Shown here in pieces: positions 54,514-62,372 of a stretch of 64,000 nucleotides of DNA. The stretch is from Bacteroidales bacterium (lineage in GTDB: Bacteria > Bacteroidota > Bacteroidia > Bacteroidales > Marinilabiliaceae): the NCBI GenBank assembly GCA_003249255.1, contig QKJP01000029.1, positions 1-64,000 on the forward strand, given 5' to 3'. A program made the position numbers and the translations under genes. A model generated the notes under the pieces. That model made no database searches and was not told where the DNA came from. It saw only the letters and a program-made list of their open reading frames with translations. Each line of letters opens with the position of its first letter. Within the stretch, counting starts at the first letter, position 1.

Positions 54514-54689
54514 CCCCGCTACCGCACGATTTTATCGTGTGGTATAAGCAGATTACCTCGGGTCTTACAGATTTTAATTTGTAAGGCTTTTTTTGTAGTA
54601 GAATGGAGCGGCCATTATTAAGTTAAGTAATAAATATTAGTTAGTTTAGATGTTGTTAAACCATGCAAAGGATTCGCGCGGTAGCGGGG
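54514..54689. repeat. 176-bp element with inverted ends
   Basis: The left end CCCCGCTACCGC (54514-54525) is the exact inverted copy of the right end GCGGTAGCGGGG (54678-54689). The right part is the junction repeat (54631-54693), the left part extends as CACGATTTTATCGTG. A terminator (54563-54594) sits inside. The layout is MITE-like, but no clear target duplication is present. Confidence 0.65.
54563..54594 (+). terminator. Terminator of paralog A cassette
   Basis: CTTACAGAT...ATTTGTAAG stem followed by GCTTTTTTT, 133 bp after the preceding stop. Nearly the same core as at 55575-55610. Confidence 0.75.
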
Positions 54690-54693
54690 AAAA
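54631..54693 (+). repeat. ~60-bp junction repeat, copy 2
   Basis: TAAATATTAGTTAGTTTAG, GTTGTTAAACCATGCAAAG and GATTCGCGCGGTAGCGGGGA in order. Related to copies 1 and 3. Confidence 0.8.
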
Positions 54694-54790
54694 TTTACCT
54701 CAGCTTGATATGGAAGGATTAAAAATAACAAAAGAGAAGGTGGTTATCGATAAATTAGATAAATTTTATAAAGATGAATTTAAATCATAG
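54650..54790 (+). CDS. Short reading frame through junction repeat
   Basis: 46 codons from ATG (54650): repeat-encoded MLLNHAKDSRGSGE then unique ENLPQLDMEGLKITKEKVVI... before TAG, overlapping the next gene's start (54774) by 17 bp. It starts in the same frame as the tail protein at 52864, so both could be remnants of the 3' end of one modular gene. Alternatively it is a chance frame over the repeat. Confidence 0.3.
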   Translation: MLLNHAKDSRGSGENLPQLDMEGLKITKEKVVIDKLDKFYKDEFKS

Positions 54791-55505
54791 TATTGGGTTT
54801 CTGACAAGTGTTTTTTTTATTGTCATATTTGTACAGTGTAATTCTAAACCAGTAAAGAAAAAAAAGGAAGTCAAGGAGGTTGTTAAAGAAGTGGTTTTTT
54901 CGGTTAAAGAAAAAGCTGTTACAGATATAGATGGCAATGTGTATAGTTCTGTAGTTATAGATGGCAATGAATGGATGACTTCAAATTTAAAAGTTACTAA
55001 GTTTAACGATGGGACTCCAATTGAATATGCTGAAAGTAATGAAAATTGGAATGAAAATAGGAGAGGCCGTTTTTATTGTTGGGTAAATAATGATATAACA
55101 TTAAAGGATGAATATGGAGCTTATTATAATTATTATTCTGTTGAATCTGGAAAGTTATGTCCTGAAGGTTGGCATGTCCCTTCAAAAGAAGAATGGGTGA
55201 ATGGAGTTTTAGATTATACATGTGATGTCCTTAAGGATGAGCGATATGCTCAAAATCTTAGATCCCCAAAGGATTGGGATCAGTATTTGCGTGGAACTGA
55301 TAAGTATAAATTGAATGTATTACCTAGTGGATATAGAGAGGTTGATGGTAAGATTGAGTATTTTAAGAGAGGAGGCGGTTTTTGGACAAGTACACAAAAA
55401 GGAGGGCCTCGAGCTATAGTGTTTTTAGATGACGGTACTACTGGGATTCGATTTGCAGGAGTTAGGCGTATTGGTCAGGCAGTGCGATGTGTGAAAGATA
55501 AATGA
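54774..55505 (+). CDS. FISUMP-domain lipoprotein
   Basis: 243 residues. A hydrophobic start with lipobox FVQC (Cys23), a Lys/Glu-rich linker, then a Fibrobacter succinogenes major paralogous domain (from ~55: ITDIDGNVYSSVVIDGNEWM-TSNLKVTKFNDG, CPEGWHVPSKEEW, FWTSTQ, RIGQAVRCVK). FISUMP domains occur on Bacteroidota/Fibrobacterota surface proteins; the role is unknown. In this array it is one of the unique cassettes between junction repeats. Confidence 0.82.
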   Translation: MNLNHSIGFLTSVFFIVIFVQCNSKPVKKKKEVKEVVKEVVFSVKEKAVTDIDGNVYSSVVIDGNEWMTSNLKVTKFNDGTPIEYAESNENWNENRRGRFYCWVNNDITLKDEYGAYYNYYSVESGKLCPEGWHVPSKEEWVNGVLDYTCDVLKDERYAQNLRSPKDWDQYLRGTDKYKLNVLPSGYREVDGKIEYFKRGGGFWTSTQKGGPRAIVFLDDGTTGIRFAGVRRIGQAVRCVKDK

Positions 55506-55574
55506 TCTATTTAATTAGCCTGCGATTACATGGTGTTGTAAATACTTATTCTCAGGATAAAGTAATGTTCTAGG

Positions 55575-55610
55575 CCTTACAGATTCAATGCTGTAAGGTT
55601 TTTGTTTTTA
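55575..55610 (+). terminator. Terminator of FISUMP gene
   Basis: CCTTACAG and CTGTAAGG form an exact stem around ATTCAATG, then TTTTTG. Confidence 0.85.
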
Positions 55611-55731
55611 GCGAGTAATATAGAGCTGGGTAGATTTTATATCATTCGAATCGAAAATGCATCGTGAGTGGTTATTATTTAGCTTATTTAATAAAAGACA
55701 TGAGTCGAAATTATAAGTTTAAATTGGTTGA

Positions 55732-55941
55732 TTTTCAATTCGTAATCTTGAAGAAGTTTATTTTGTAAGTTTTGCAGTTGTTGAATGGTTAGATGTAATT
55801 TACACAAAAAGAGTACAAGTTTATTTTATTGGGGCAGATGTTAGTAAATATCAATTTTGGAGTAATAAAGACTCGGATGAAAAGATAAGGGATAATCATA
55901 ATAATCCGGAAGAATATGTATATAGTAGTGCAAAAGATTAG
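55732..55941 (+). pseudogene. Orphan tail of a cassette gene
   Basis: 69 codons without a plausible start (a stop just before): SIRNLEEVYFVSFAVVEWLD, then KRVQVYFIGADVSKYQFWSNKDSDEKI and ending SSAKD. The pattern looks like a beta-strand tail of a large protein. It is followed by junction-repeat copy 3. It likely represents a severed C-terminal module, as in orphan toxin cassettes, but this is inference. Confidence 0.4.
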
Positions 55942-55958
55942 AGTGGTGAATTGGGTAT

Positions 55959-56019
55959 TAAATAATAGTTAGCTTAGTTGTTGTTGGCCATGCGAAAAGT
56001 TCGTGCGGTAGCGGGGAAA
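55959..56019 (+). repeat. ~60-bp junction repeat, copy 3
   Basis: TAAATAATAGTTAGCTTAG, TTGTTGGCCATGCGAAAAG and TTCGTGCGGTAGCGGGGAAA; it preserves the GCGAA/TTCGTGC stem. It immediately precedes the small gene at 56072. Confidence 0.78.
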
Positions 56020-56071
56020 GATAAGTTTTAAAGCAAGAGTAAGAAGAATAATGAGTATAAAACATTGATAG

Positions 56072-56287
56072 ATGGAAATTAGTAAAAAATCCAGGACATA
56101 TTTAGCTGTTTTGATAGGAATATTATCTTTTGTTTTTAATGTTTCTATAATAATGGGCGCTTTTTTTGTAAACGATTATTTAGAACCGTATTTGAAGACA
56201 CCTGGATTGTATGAATTGGATAGGAAGATTGCAGCTGAAAAAGATGGAGAAAAAAGAGTTCTATTAGGATATGAATTTAAAAAGTAA
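56072..56287 (+). CDS. Small single-helix membrane protein
   Basis: 71 residues with a membrane helix (~10-32, YLAVLIGILSFVFNVSIIMGAFF) and a charged C-terminus (LYELDRKIAAEKDGEKRVLLG). No family recognised. It directly follows the third junction repeat and is 42 bp before the paralog B gene, so the two may be one cassette. Confidence 0.5.
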   Translation: MEISKKSRTYLAVLIGILSFVFNVSIIMGAFFVNDYLEPYLKTPGLYELDRKIAAEKDGEKRVLLGYEFKK

Positions 56288-56329
56288 CAAACAAGAGAAT
56301 TAAATGTTTTCCAAAAAACATCACTCGGG

Positions 56330-57328
56330 TTGCTTCAGGCATTTGTATTTCTATTGGGTGTTCTAGTATTGCCTCTTGGTTTAGCATTAATATTTAAAAT
56401 AAAGCCATCTCGTAAGTTGCTTTCAAAGGCAATTATTAGAAATAATCTGTTTCGGATGGATAGATTTATTCTTAATCAAGCAGAAACGGAGGGGATATAT
56501 AAATTTCATCGGGTAGACGATGAGTTCATTATTTTTAGTAAGCCTAAGATGAAACGGAAATTAATAAAGACTCTTGTTATTTGGATGGTAATTACAATAG
56601 TGGCATTTAATGGTTTGTATGATCCCAAAACAGTTGAGATATTAGGTGTGCCAGTAGCTGCTTTACTTATTACTCTATTAATTTTCTTTCGATTTATATT
56701 GCCTGCTCCAAAACTTATTTTTGATCGTTTAAATAATAAAGTAGTTTTTAAAGGGAATTTTGTTAACCCCAGATTTAGTGCAAGTTTTGATGCTATTGAT
56801 CCTGCTTTATTATATGATGATCTGTTAGCGGTATCACATCCTATTTTTTCCTATAGTGTTTTGGCATTTGGAGAATTTAAGCAAGATACATGGAGTTTTT
56901 ATGTGCAATATATGGACAGGAATCGTCCTTTGCCGGTTGGTGATGTTTTTGATGACTATCGGGAGAAAGATTATTTGAGAAGAAAAAAAGATGGGTATCA
57001 TTCGTCACTTTATCCTTCAAGTAGCTATATATGTGAGGCCAATAGTGGCTTTGTTAATGGAACTCCCGAGTTTAAAAAGCAGTTTTCAGCTTTTACCTTA
57101 AAAATAGAAGATGCTCACCAAAGAGTGATAAAATATATTGAAAAAGATGGAAATCGGTTGGTTGATATTGATAAATTAAGGTTTACAGGTTTGTATAAGG
57201 ATAATATGGTGTTTCAGTATCAATCAGAACCAAAATATGATGATTTAAAAGTGTACAAAAGTGAAGATGAATTAAAAGGGTGTTATTTGATTCACAAGAA
57301 GAATATGACTATTAAAGTTGTATCGTAG
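56330..57328 (+). CDS. Membrane protein, paralog B of cassette region
   Basis: 332 residues from TTG; three hydrophobic stretches (~3-22, ~81-98, ~105-122) and the same conserved YMDRNRPLPVGDVFDDYREK block as at 53396. The likely native start is an ATG at 56304 (MFSKKHHSG) in another frame; losing one T in the GGTTGC region (about 56328) would separate it from the rest. This suggests a frameshift at the very start or a real TTG initiation. An AT-rich gene unlike its lipid-operon neighbour. Confidence 0.55.
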   Translation: MLQAFVFLLGVLVLPLGLALIFKIKPSRKLLSKAIIRNNLFRMDRFILNQAETEGIYKFHRVDDEFIIFSKPKMKRKLIKTLVIWMVITIVAFNGLYDPKTVEILGVPVAALLITLLIFFRFILPAPKLIFDRLNNKVVFKGNFVNPRFSASFDAIDPALLYDDLLAVSHPIFSYSVLAFGEFKQDTWSFYVQYMDRNRPLPVGDVFDDYREKDYLRRKKDGYHSSLYPSSSYICEANSGFVNGTPEFKKQFSAFTLKIEDAHQRVIKYIEKDGNRLVDIDKLRFTGLYKDNMVFQYQSEPKYDDLKVYKSEDELKGCYLIHKKNMTIKVVS

Positions 57329-57398
57329 AGGTTTTTGTGATTTATATATGATGCACAGGTTATTGTATTACGCCACTGATGCTTCTGTGAAAAAAAGC

Positions 57399-57433
57399 AC
57401 CGGCAGTTATTAAAGATACTGCCGGTTTTTTTG
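57399..57433 (+). terminator. Terminator of paralog B
   Basis: ACCGGCAGT/ACTGCCGGT stem with TATTAAAGAT loop and seven T. It is convergent with the ynb-like operon end and can serve both. Confidence 0.88.
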
Positions 57434-57441
57434 TTTAGATT

Positions 57442-59139
57442 CTATAATGTAGCTGCCGACACGGTGAAAATACCGTAATCATCAATTAACATTTCCTGCT
57501 TGTTTAAACCGGTAGAAGCAAATAGGTTATCCAGCTCATTTTGCGATCTGCGGCGCATTACCCAATCTTTGTTTTGATGGCTTTTAAGCACGTAGGCAAT
57601 GGTTTTAAGCTGTGGATGCCATGGTTGGCCGGTATAGATTACTGCTGCGTTAGGTTCTGCAATAGTAGTAAGACCATTGATGGCTTTGAGTACTTGCTCG
57701 TTGTCTTCAAATAATTCAAAAATACCTGAAACAACCACAATGTTTGGCTTGAAATTTAACTTGGCGTAATTAGCCGAATCAAAACAATCGTAATTGGTAA
57801 AACGCATGTTTTTGATGTTGTTGTCAGTCAGGTACTTTTCGCCCACTTCGATGTTTGATTTCACAAAGTCGTTGGCTACCACTTCAACCTGCGGATATTT
57901 CTTAATGATGTCGAATAAGTAGTTTCCGGTTCCTGCCGCAATGTCCAGTATTTTTACGGTTTTATTTTCTGCAAGGAGTTTTTCAATTTGAGATTCCAGC
58001 AATTGAAGTAAGTGTTGCTTACGCTTTCTGATTCCCTTCCAGCCAATGGCATTCAGGTAGTTTTTATCCATCATCTTACCAAAGCCAATTTTACCCTGCG
58101 CTTTGTTTTGGTACACATAATCCAACGAAATGCCGGAATCAAAACCGTATTCTAAGCCAATGCACATGCCTTTACTGAGCTTTCCAATTTTACCTAACGA
58201 GAATTTCTGCATGGCAAAATTTACTTTTTCATGCCAGGGGATCATTTTTAAGCTGATGCAGTCATGCTCGTCTTTGGTGAATTTTTCCGGTATGGTACAG
58301 ATTCCTTCATTCTTTATCTCGAAAGCCTGCTTTGCAAAATTCAGGATGTAATCGTACACCAGGCTTCTGTTCTGCTCAAATAAGATTCCGTGATAGAAGT
58401 CTTTTAGTAGAGTCAGTTTTTTATGCGGCGAAGAGAGTTTTAAATAAAAGTTTTTAATCACCGAATTCTTTACCACATAATCTTTTTCGGCTGCCAATAT
58501 TTGTGTCGGTATGCTGATTGCCGCAGCATCTTCCACAATGCGTTTTCCACCTTCCAGCATATCAATCAGCATACGTCCGTTTATTGATTTGGTAATCAGT
58601 TTATCTGCATCATAAGCATCCTGTTGTGTCTTGTCGTGAGTTAACACTTTGGCTTTAACATAACTTGGGACTTCCATGTTTTTGTTAAAAACGGTTCCCA
58701 TTTTGATAAAGGTTTTGGCCAGAGGTACATACAGGTTAATGTCGAAAGCTGGAGCCAATAAGGTCATTCCGGCAATTTTAGGCGCATAATCGTGAACCCA
58801 GGCCGAAACGATCATCCCGGCAATGCTGTTAGCTAATACGAATAAGTTTTGCTGCTTAATCTCGTAGTTTTGATTTAAATAGCGAACAAAAGCTTCCAGG
58901 TCACGCACGTAGTCCATAAAAACCGGTGAGATAGGCGTAGGTGTATGGCCATGGCCTCTCATGTCGTAACTAAAAATGTTGTAGGCTGCGAATCTTTGGT
59001 CAGTTGCAAATTCTTCTAATCGAGCCGAGTGTTCGTGTCCGCGATGTAAAACAAGTATTGTTTTTTTGTCTGCTTCAAAGCCCCAATGGCGATAAAACAT
59101 CTCTGAATTGTCGTAGCTAGTAAATGTTCCTGTATTCAT
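57442..59139 (-). CDS. Alpha/beta-hydrolase / SAM methyltransferase fusion (YnbC-like)
   Basis: 565 residues. N-terminal hydrolase (~1-290): LHRGHEHSARLEEFA, nucleophile Ser105 in ANSIAGM, Asp in ILAAEKDYVV and His in FYHGILFE. C-terminal class I methyltransferase (~370-565) with motif I ILDIAAGTGNYLFDII and VVANDFVKSNIEVG. The two-domain order matches E. coli YnbC. A combined acyl-ester hydrolase and methylation step on a lipid-linked substrate is plausible, but the reaction is unknown. It is the last gene of the operon; ATGA overlap with PAP2 gene. Confidence 0.9.
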   Translation of the reverse strand: MNTGTFTSYDNSEMFYRHWGFEADKKTILVLHRGHEHSARLEEFATDQRFAAYNIFSYDMRGHGHTPTPISPVFMDYVRDLEAFVRYLNQNYEIKQQNLFVLANSIAGMIVSAWVHDYAPKIAGMTLLAPAFDINLYVPLAKTFIKMGTVFNKNMEVPSYVKAKVLTHDKTQQDAYDADKLITKSINGRMLIDMLEGGKRIVEDAAAISIPTQILAAEKDYVVKNSVIKNFYLKLSSPHKKLTLLKDFYHGILFEQNRSLVYDYILNFAKQAFEIKNEGICTIPEKFTKDEHDCISLKMIPWHEKVNFAMQKFSLGKIGKLSKGMCIGLEYGFDSGISLDYVYQNKAQGKIGFGKMMDKNYLNAIGWKGIRKRKQHLLQLLESQIEKLLAENKTVKILDIAAGTGNYLFDIIKKYPQVEVVANDFVKSNIEVGEKYLTDNNIKNMRFTNYDCFDSANYAKLNFKPNIVVVSGIFELFEDNEQVLKAINGLTTIAEPNAAVIYTGQPWHPQLKTIAYVLKSHQNKDWVMRRRSQNELDNLFASTGLNKQEMLIDDYGIFTVSAATL

Positions 59140-59762
59140 TTGTTAAGATTTATTTTATTTGGAATTAGTTTAAAAATTAAAGCGACTAAAATAAGTGCTG
59201 ATAGGATATCTATTAAATGATGCTGATAAACGGTTAGGGTAGAGATGCATAAAAGCACCAACCAACCTTTTAATAGCGTTGAAATTGTTTTTTGTTTGAT
59301 AAAAGAAGCGGCCGTCCAATAAGTGCAGGCATAAGCAATGTGTAATGATGGTGCTTGATTAAATGGTGTGTCCCATTCTTTCAATTGCTGAAAAAAGAAG
59401 CTTAAACCCAGAGTCGTTACTTCCGGCTTTATAAAACTGTTTTTTAATGGAAAGAGCATGAAAAGTACACCTGATACAATGGTTAATAGGATGATGCGTT
59501 TGCTAATGAGCATCAATTGCTCCCTGGTTTCACAAAAGTAAAAAGACAGGAGGAATAAGCAACCACTGCTCATGTAAGGAATTATCATCCAGGAGGTAAA
59601 TGGTATCAATCGTTCAAAATCAAAAGCAACTGAAGGTACGTCGTTTAAGCCCTGTGCATATTTGCCGGTGTTGTAATAAATTACGGCAAATAACAGGTAG
59701 CTAATGGCCAGCCAGATACTTTTTTGAAGTAAAGATGCTTTATTGCTTACTGTTGCCTGCAT
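59136..59762 (-). CDS. PAP2-family membrane phosphatase (YnbD-like)
   Basis: About 208 residues from MQATVSNKASLL; an in-frame start 14 codons earlier would extend deeper into the SDR gene. Several membrane helices (about five to six) and the PAP2 motifs PSLHIAYACTYW and VYQHHLIDI (H...HH...D) of the inositol-phosphorylceramide-synthase-like branch. It should remove or exchange a lipid phosphate. It lacks the extra dual-specificity domain of E. coli YnbD. It overlaps both neighbours. Confidence 0.85.
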   Translation of the reverse strand: MQATVSNKASLLQKSIWLAISYLLFAVIYYNTGKYAQGLNDVPSVAFDFERLIPFTSWMIIPYMSSGCLFLLSFYFCETREQLMLISKRIILLTIVSGVLFMLFPLKNSFIKPEVTTLGLSFFFQQLKEWDTPFNQAPSLHIAYACTYWTAASFIKQKTISTLLKGWLVLLCISTLTVYQHHLIDILSALILVALIFKLIPNKINLNK

Positions 59763-60505
59763 GCGTGTTGTTTTTGTTTGGACATTATCAAACTCAGAAG
59801 CCACTTGGGTAGTACAGAAAGAAAAGTCATCAGGTATTTCATCTTAGGTGGAAAGATGATGACGTCCTTCTTTTTTTCAATGGCGTTGGTAATAATGGCA
59901 ACAGCTTCATGGCAGCTTAGCAGGAACATCTTTTTCGATAAATCATTATTATTCAGACTTCTCAGTTTAAGCGTGTCTACATAGCCGGGCATAACGGCCG
60001 TTACCCAAATGCCAAACGGCGCTAAAGCGGTTCGGTAAGCATCGCACATTTGAACATTTGCCCGTTTTGATTTGGTATAAACCGTTGCTTTGGGATAATC
60101 TAGCAGGGATGATACTGAAGCAATTGAAACCAGATGGCCTTTTTTATTGCGATGCATGCATGCTCTTGCAGCTTCAAAGGCATTAATCATCCCAATCATG
60201 TTCACCTTTAGCATATTGGTGCACTCTTCATAGTCCGGTCCGTTGGATAATTCATTGTAATAATGTCCGGCAGATGCAATCAATAGATCTAAATGTTCGC
60301 CTTGGCAAAAGTTATTTAGAGCAGATTGCAAATCTGTTTTGGTATAGACATCTAATTGATAGGCTTGTAATTGAGCTTCAATAAGAGCGGCGTTTATTTT
60401 AGAAATGTCACGTCCGCAAACACCTACTTTATGCCCGTTATTTATATAATACTCAGCCAAGGCGAGTCCAATGCCTGAGGTTCCTCCGGTTATAAATACA
60501 TTCAT
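59747..60505 (-). CDS. Short-chain dehydrogenase/reductase
   Basis: 252 residues. The Rossmann start TGGTSGIGLALAEYY binds NAD(P), with catalytic Ser and YTKSK in SIASVSSLLDYPKATVYTKSK. The C-terminal part VIIFPPKMKYLMTFLSVLPKWLLSLIM is hydrophobic and may associate with the membrane. Members of this SDR group act on ketone or hydroxyl lipids such as 3-ketodihydrosphingosine, but the substrate is not provable here. It overlaps the patatin-like gene by ATGA and the PAP2 gene by 16 bp. Confidence 0.88.
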   Translation of the reverse strand: MNVFITGGTSGIGLALAEYYINNGHKVGVCGRDISKINAALIEAQLQAYQLDVYTKTDLQSALNNFCQGEHLDLLIASAGHYYNELSNGPDYEECTNMLKVNMIGMINAFEAARACMHRNKKGHLVSIASVSSLLDYPKATVYTKSKRANVQMCDAYRTALAPFGIWVTAVMPGYVDTLKLRSLNNNDLSKKMFLLSCHEAVAIITNAIEKKKDVIIFPPKMKYLMTFLSVLPKWLLSLIMSKQKQHACRQQ

Positions 60506-61545
60506 GGTTTTAAGCTGTTTTTAACTTTGTTATAGCCATAAGCCCATTGCACTTCCATGTCTTTTTTAAACTTTAGGTGGCTTTGTGGCAATGTGATGTT
60601 GACTTTAAACTTTGTCCACTCAATGTATTTTTTGACATAATGATTTTGTAATTCTTTTTCGATTGATCTTGTGTCAATACTATGATTTACAAGTGTATTG
60701 TTGATCTCTCCCAAACGCTCGTTTCCACTAAAACCAAATACCGACCTGACCAAAGCCTCTTCAACCCGGCTGTAACTTTGTTTTTGTTCCATAATGATGG
60801 TATCACCAAGGGCTTGGCTAAGTTCTAGTGGAACCAAATCAATTGCTCCTCCCAGGTAATGTTGCCCATTATATTGAGCCGGTTGCATGTAAAACATATC
60901 TGATATGGATATGCGCATGGCCATTGGTACTGTTATGTCACTTATAATTTTGGTTTGAGGATGAATGGCCGTGTTTTTATAACTTTCAGACTGGATGTTG
61001 ATTTTTTCTAAGTCAATGTTTGCTGCTGTTTCCGGATCGGTAAATAATACCTTTTGATACAGAGCTTTTCCATTTCTGGCATGGCCAACTTGGTTTTTCG
61101 AAAACAATAATTCCGACCCGATAAAGACCGATTTTATATTGGTGTTAAACGACATAGACAGGGAAGGCAGTTGTTTAGATAAGTCATTGGGCATATTCAC
61201 AATGAAGTTATCAAATACATTTTCAATGGTGGGAGCCTTTTCTTTATTAAAGACCTTCTGTAAGCAATACCAACCTATTTTATCAAGTCTGCTGTGTTGA
61301 GTTAATCTTTCAGTTTTTACAAAATTGAAAAATTCATCGGATTGTAAATATGCTTTTCGTTGGGCGTTATTCGAGAAGGAATTGATGATAGCCGTAGAAA
61401 TGGCTCCTCCACAAGTGGCAATTACCACATCCGGTTTTATGCCAAGGTCTTCCATCGCTGCATACATACCCACATAACTGGCAAAGCGTGTACCACCACC
61501 TGAAAAGATGGCTATCGGTTTTTTATTTCCGTTAATCCGACTCAT
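60502..61545 (-). CDS. Patatin-like protein with altered catalytic site
   Basis: 347 residues from MSRINGNKK; the ATG overlaps the stop of the CdsA-like gene in ATGA, which decides the start. Patatin fold: oxyanion loop SGGGTR (15-20), nucleophile region ATCGGAIS, where the usual Ser of G-x-S-x-G is Cys45, and YLGGAIDLVPLEL, where the catalytic Asp of D-G-(G/A) is replaced by Leu. Both dyad residues are therefore missing, so it is a pseudoenzyme or acts by a Cys-based mechanism. It lies in the middle of the lipid operon. Confidence 0.88.
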   Translation of the reverse strand: MSRINGNKKPIAIFSGGGTRFASYVGMYAAMEDLGIKPDVVIATCGGAISTAIINSFSNNAQRKAYLQSDEFFNFVKTERLTQHSRLDKIGWYCLQKVFNKEKAPTIENVFDNFIVNMPNDLSKQLPSLSMSFNTNIKSVFIGSELLFSKNQVGHARNGKALYQKVLFTDPETAANIDLEKINIQSESYKNTAIHPQTKIISDITVPMAMRISISDMFYMQPAQYNGQHYLGGAIDLVPLELSQALGDTIIMEQKQSYSRVEEALVRSVFGFSGNERLGEINNTLVNHSIDTRSIEKELQNHYVKKYIEWTKFKVNITLPQSHLKFKKDMEVQWAYGYNKVKNSLKP

Positions 61546-62372
61546 AATAAGGTGTTTAGTAAGATATAGCAAACAGGTAGCACAAAGGTTAAACTGTCAA
61601 TGCGATCAAGTAATCCACCATGACCGGGTATTAATGATCCAAAATCTTTTACACCAGCATCTCTTTTGATAGATGACAAATAAACATCTCCTGCAAACCC
61701 CAATGTACTTATGATTAAACCTAAAAAGGTGTATTGGATGATGTTGTAGCCAGTTAATAAAAAGGGACCTAAGCTATTCGCCAGGATGATACTTAAAAGG
61801 ATGCCACCCAGTAGGCCTTCCTGTGTTTTATTCGGACTTATTTTGGGGACGATTTGTTTTTTACCAAATAGTTTACCTGATAAATACTGAAATACGTCGT
61901 TTAATTGGGTGGTAACAAGTATAAATAAGACCACTTTAATGCCAAACCAAGGGTTAGTTTCGATATTAAAATAGCGAATAAACAATAGGTGGCCAATGGG
62001 AAAGGTGCAGAGTATTATCCCGGTAAGGATATTTTTTGACAGTAATCGGTTTTTGTAACGTAAGTGGGTAATGGCAGAAAGTATTATTGCGTATAAAGGT
62101 ATGGAAACTACAAAGAGCTTATAGTTGTTGAGGTATCCAGTCGATAACAACAATAGTACCGCAGGATAGCATAAATAACTCAGGCTATTTGTCTTTAAAT
62201 CAATAATTCTAAAATATTCGTGTAACGCCCTGGCAGACATGCTACCAACAAAGAGAAGCGTTAGCAAAGGATGTAAGAGCCCAATGGATAGAATTATGAT
62301 AATAATCCCCCAGCTTCGAACCCTAATAGGTACATCGGCAAATTTATTGGTGTTTGTTACCTGGGTGTTCAT
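61542..62372 (-). CDS. Phosphatidate cytidylyltransferase-like (YnbB-like)
   Basis: 276 residues, about eight membrane helices. The CdsA signature is complete: [31 protein letters not shown] and [32 protein letters not shown]. It should make a CDP-activated lipid from CTP. It is separate from any general cdsA and matches the second gene of the E. coli ynb operon. Translational coupling at both ends (ATGA overlaps). Confidence 0.92.
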   Translation of the reverse strand: [276 protein letters not shown]

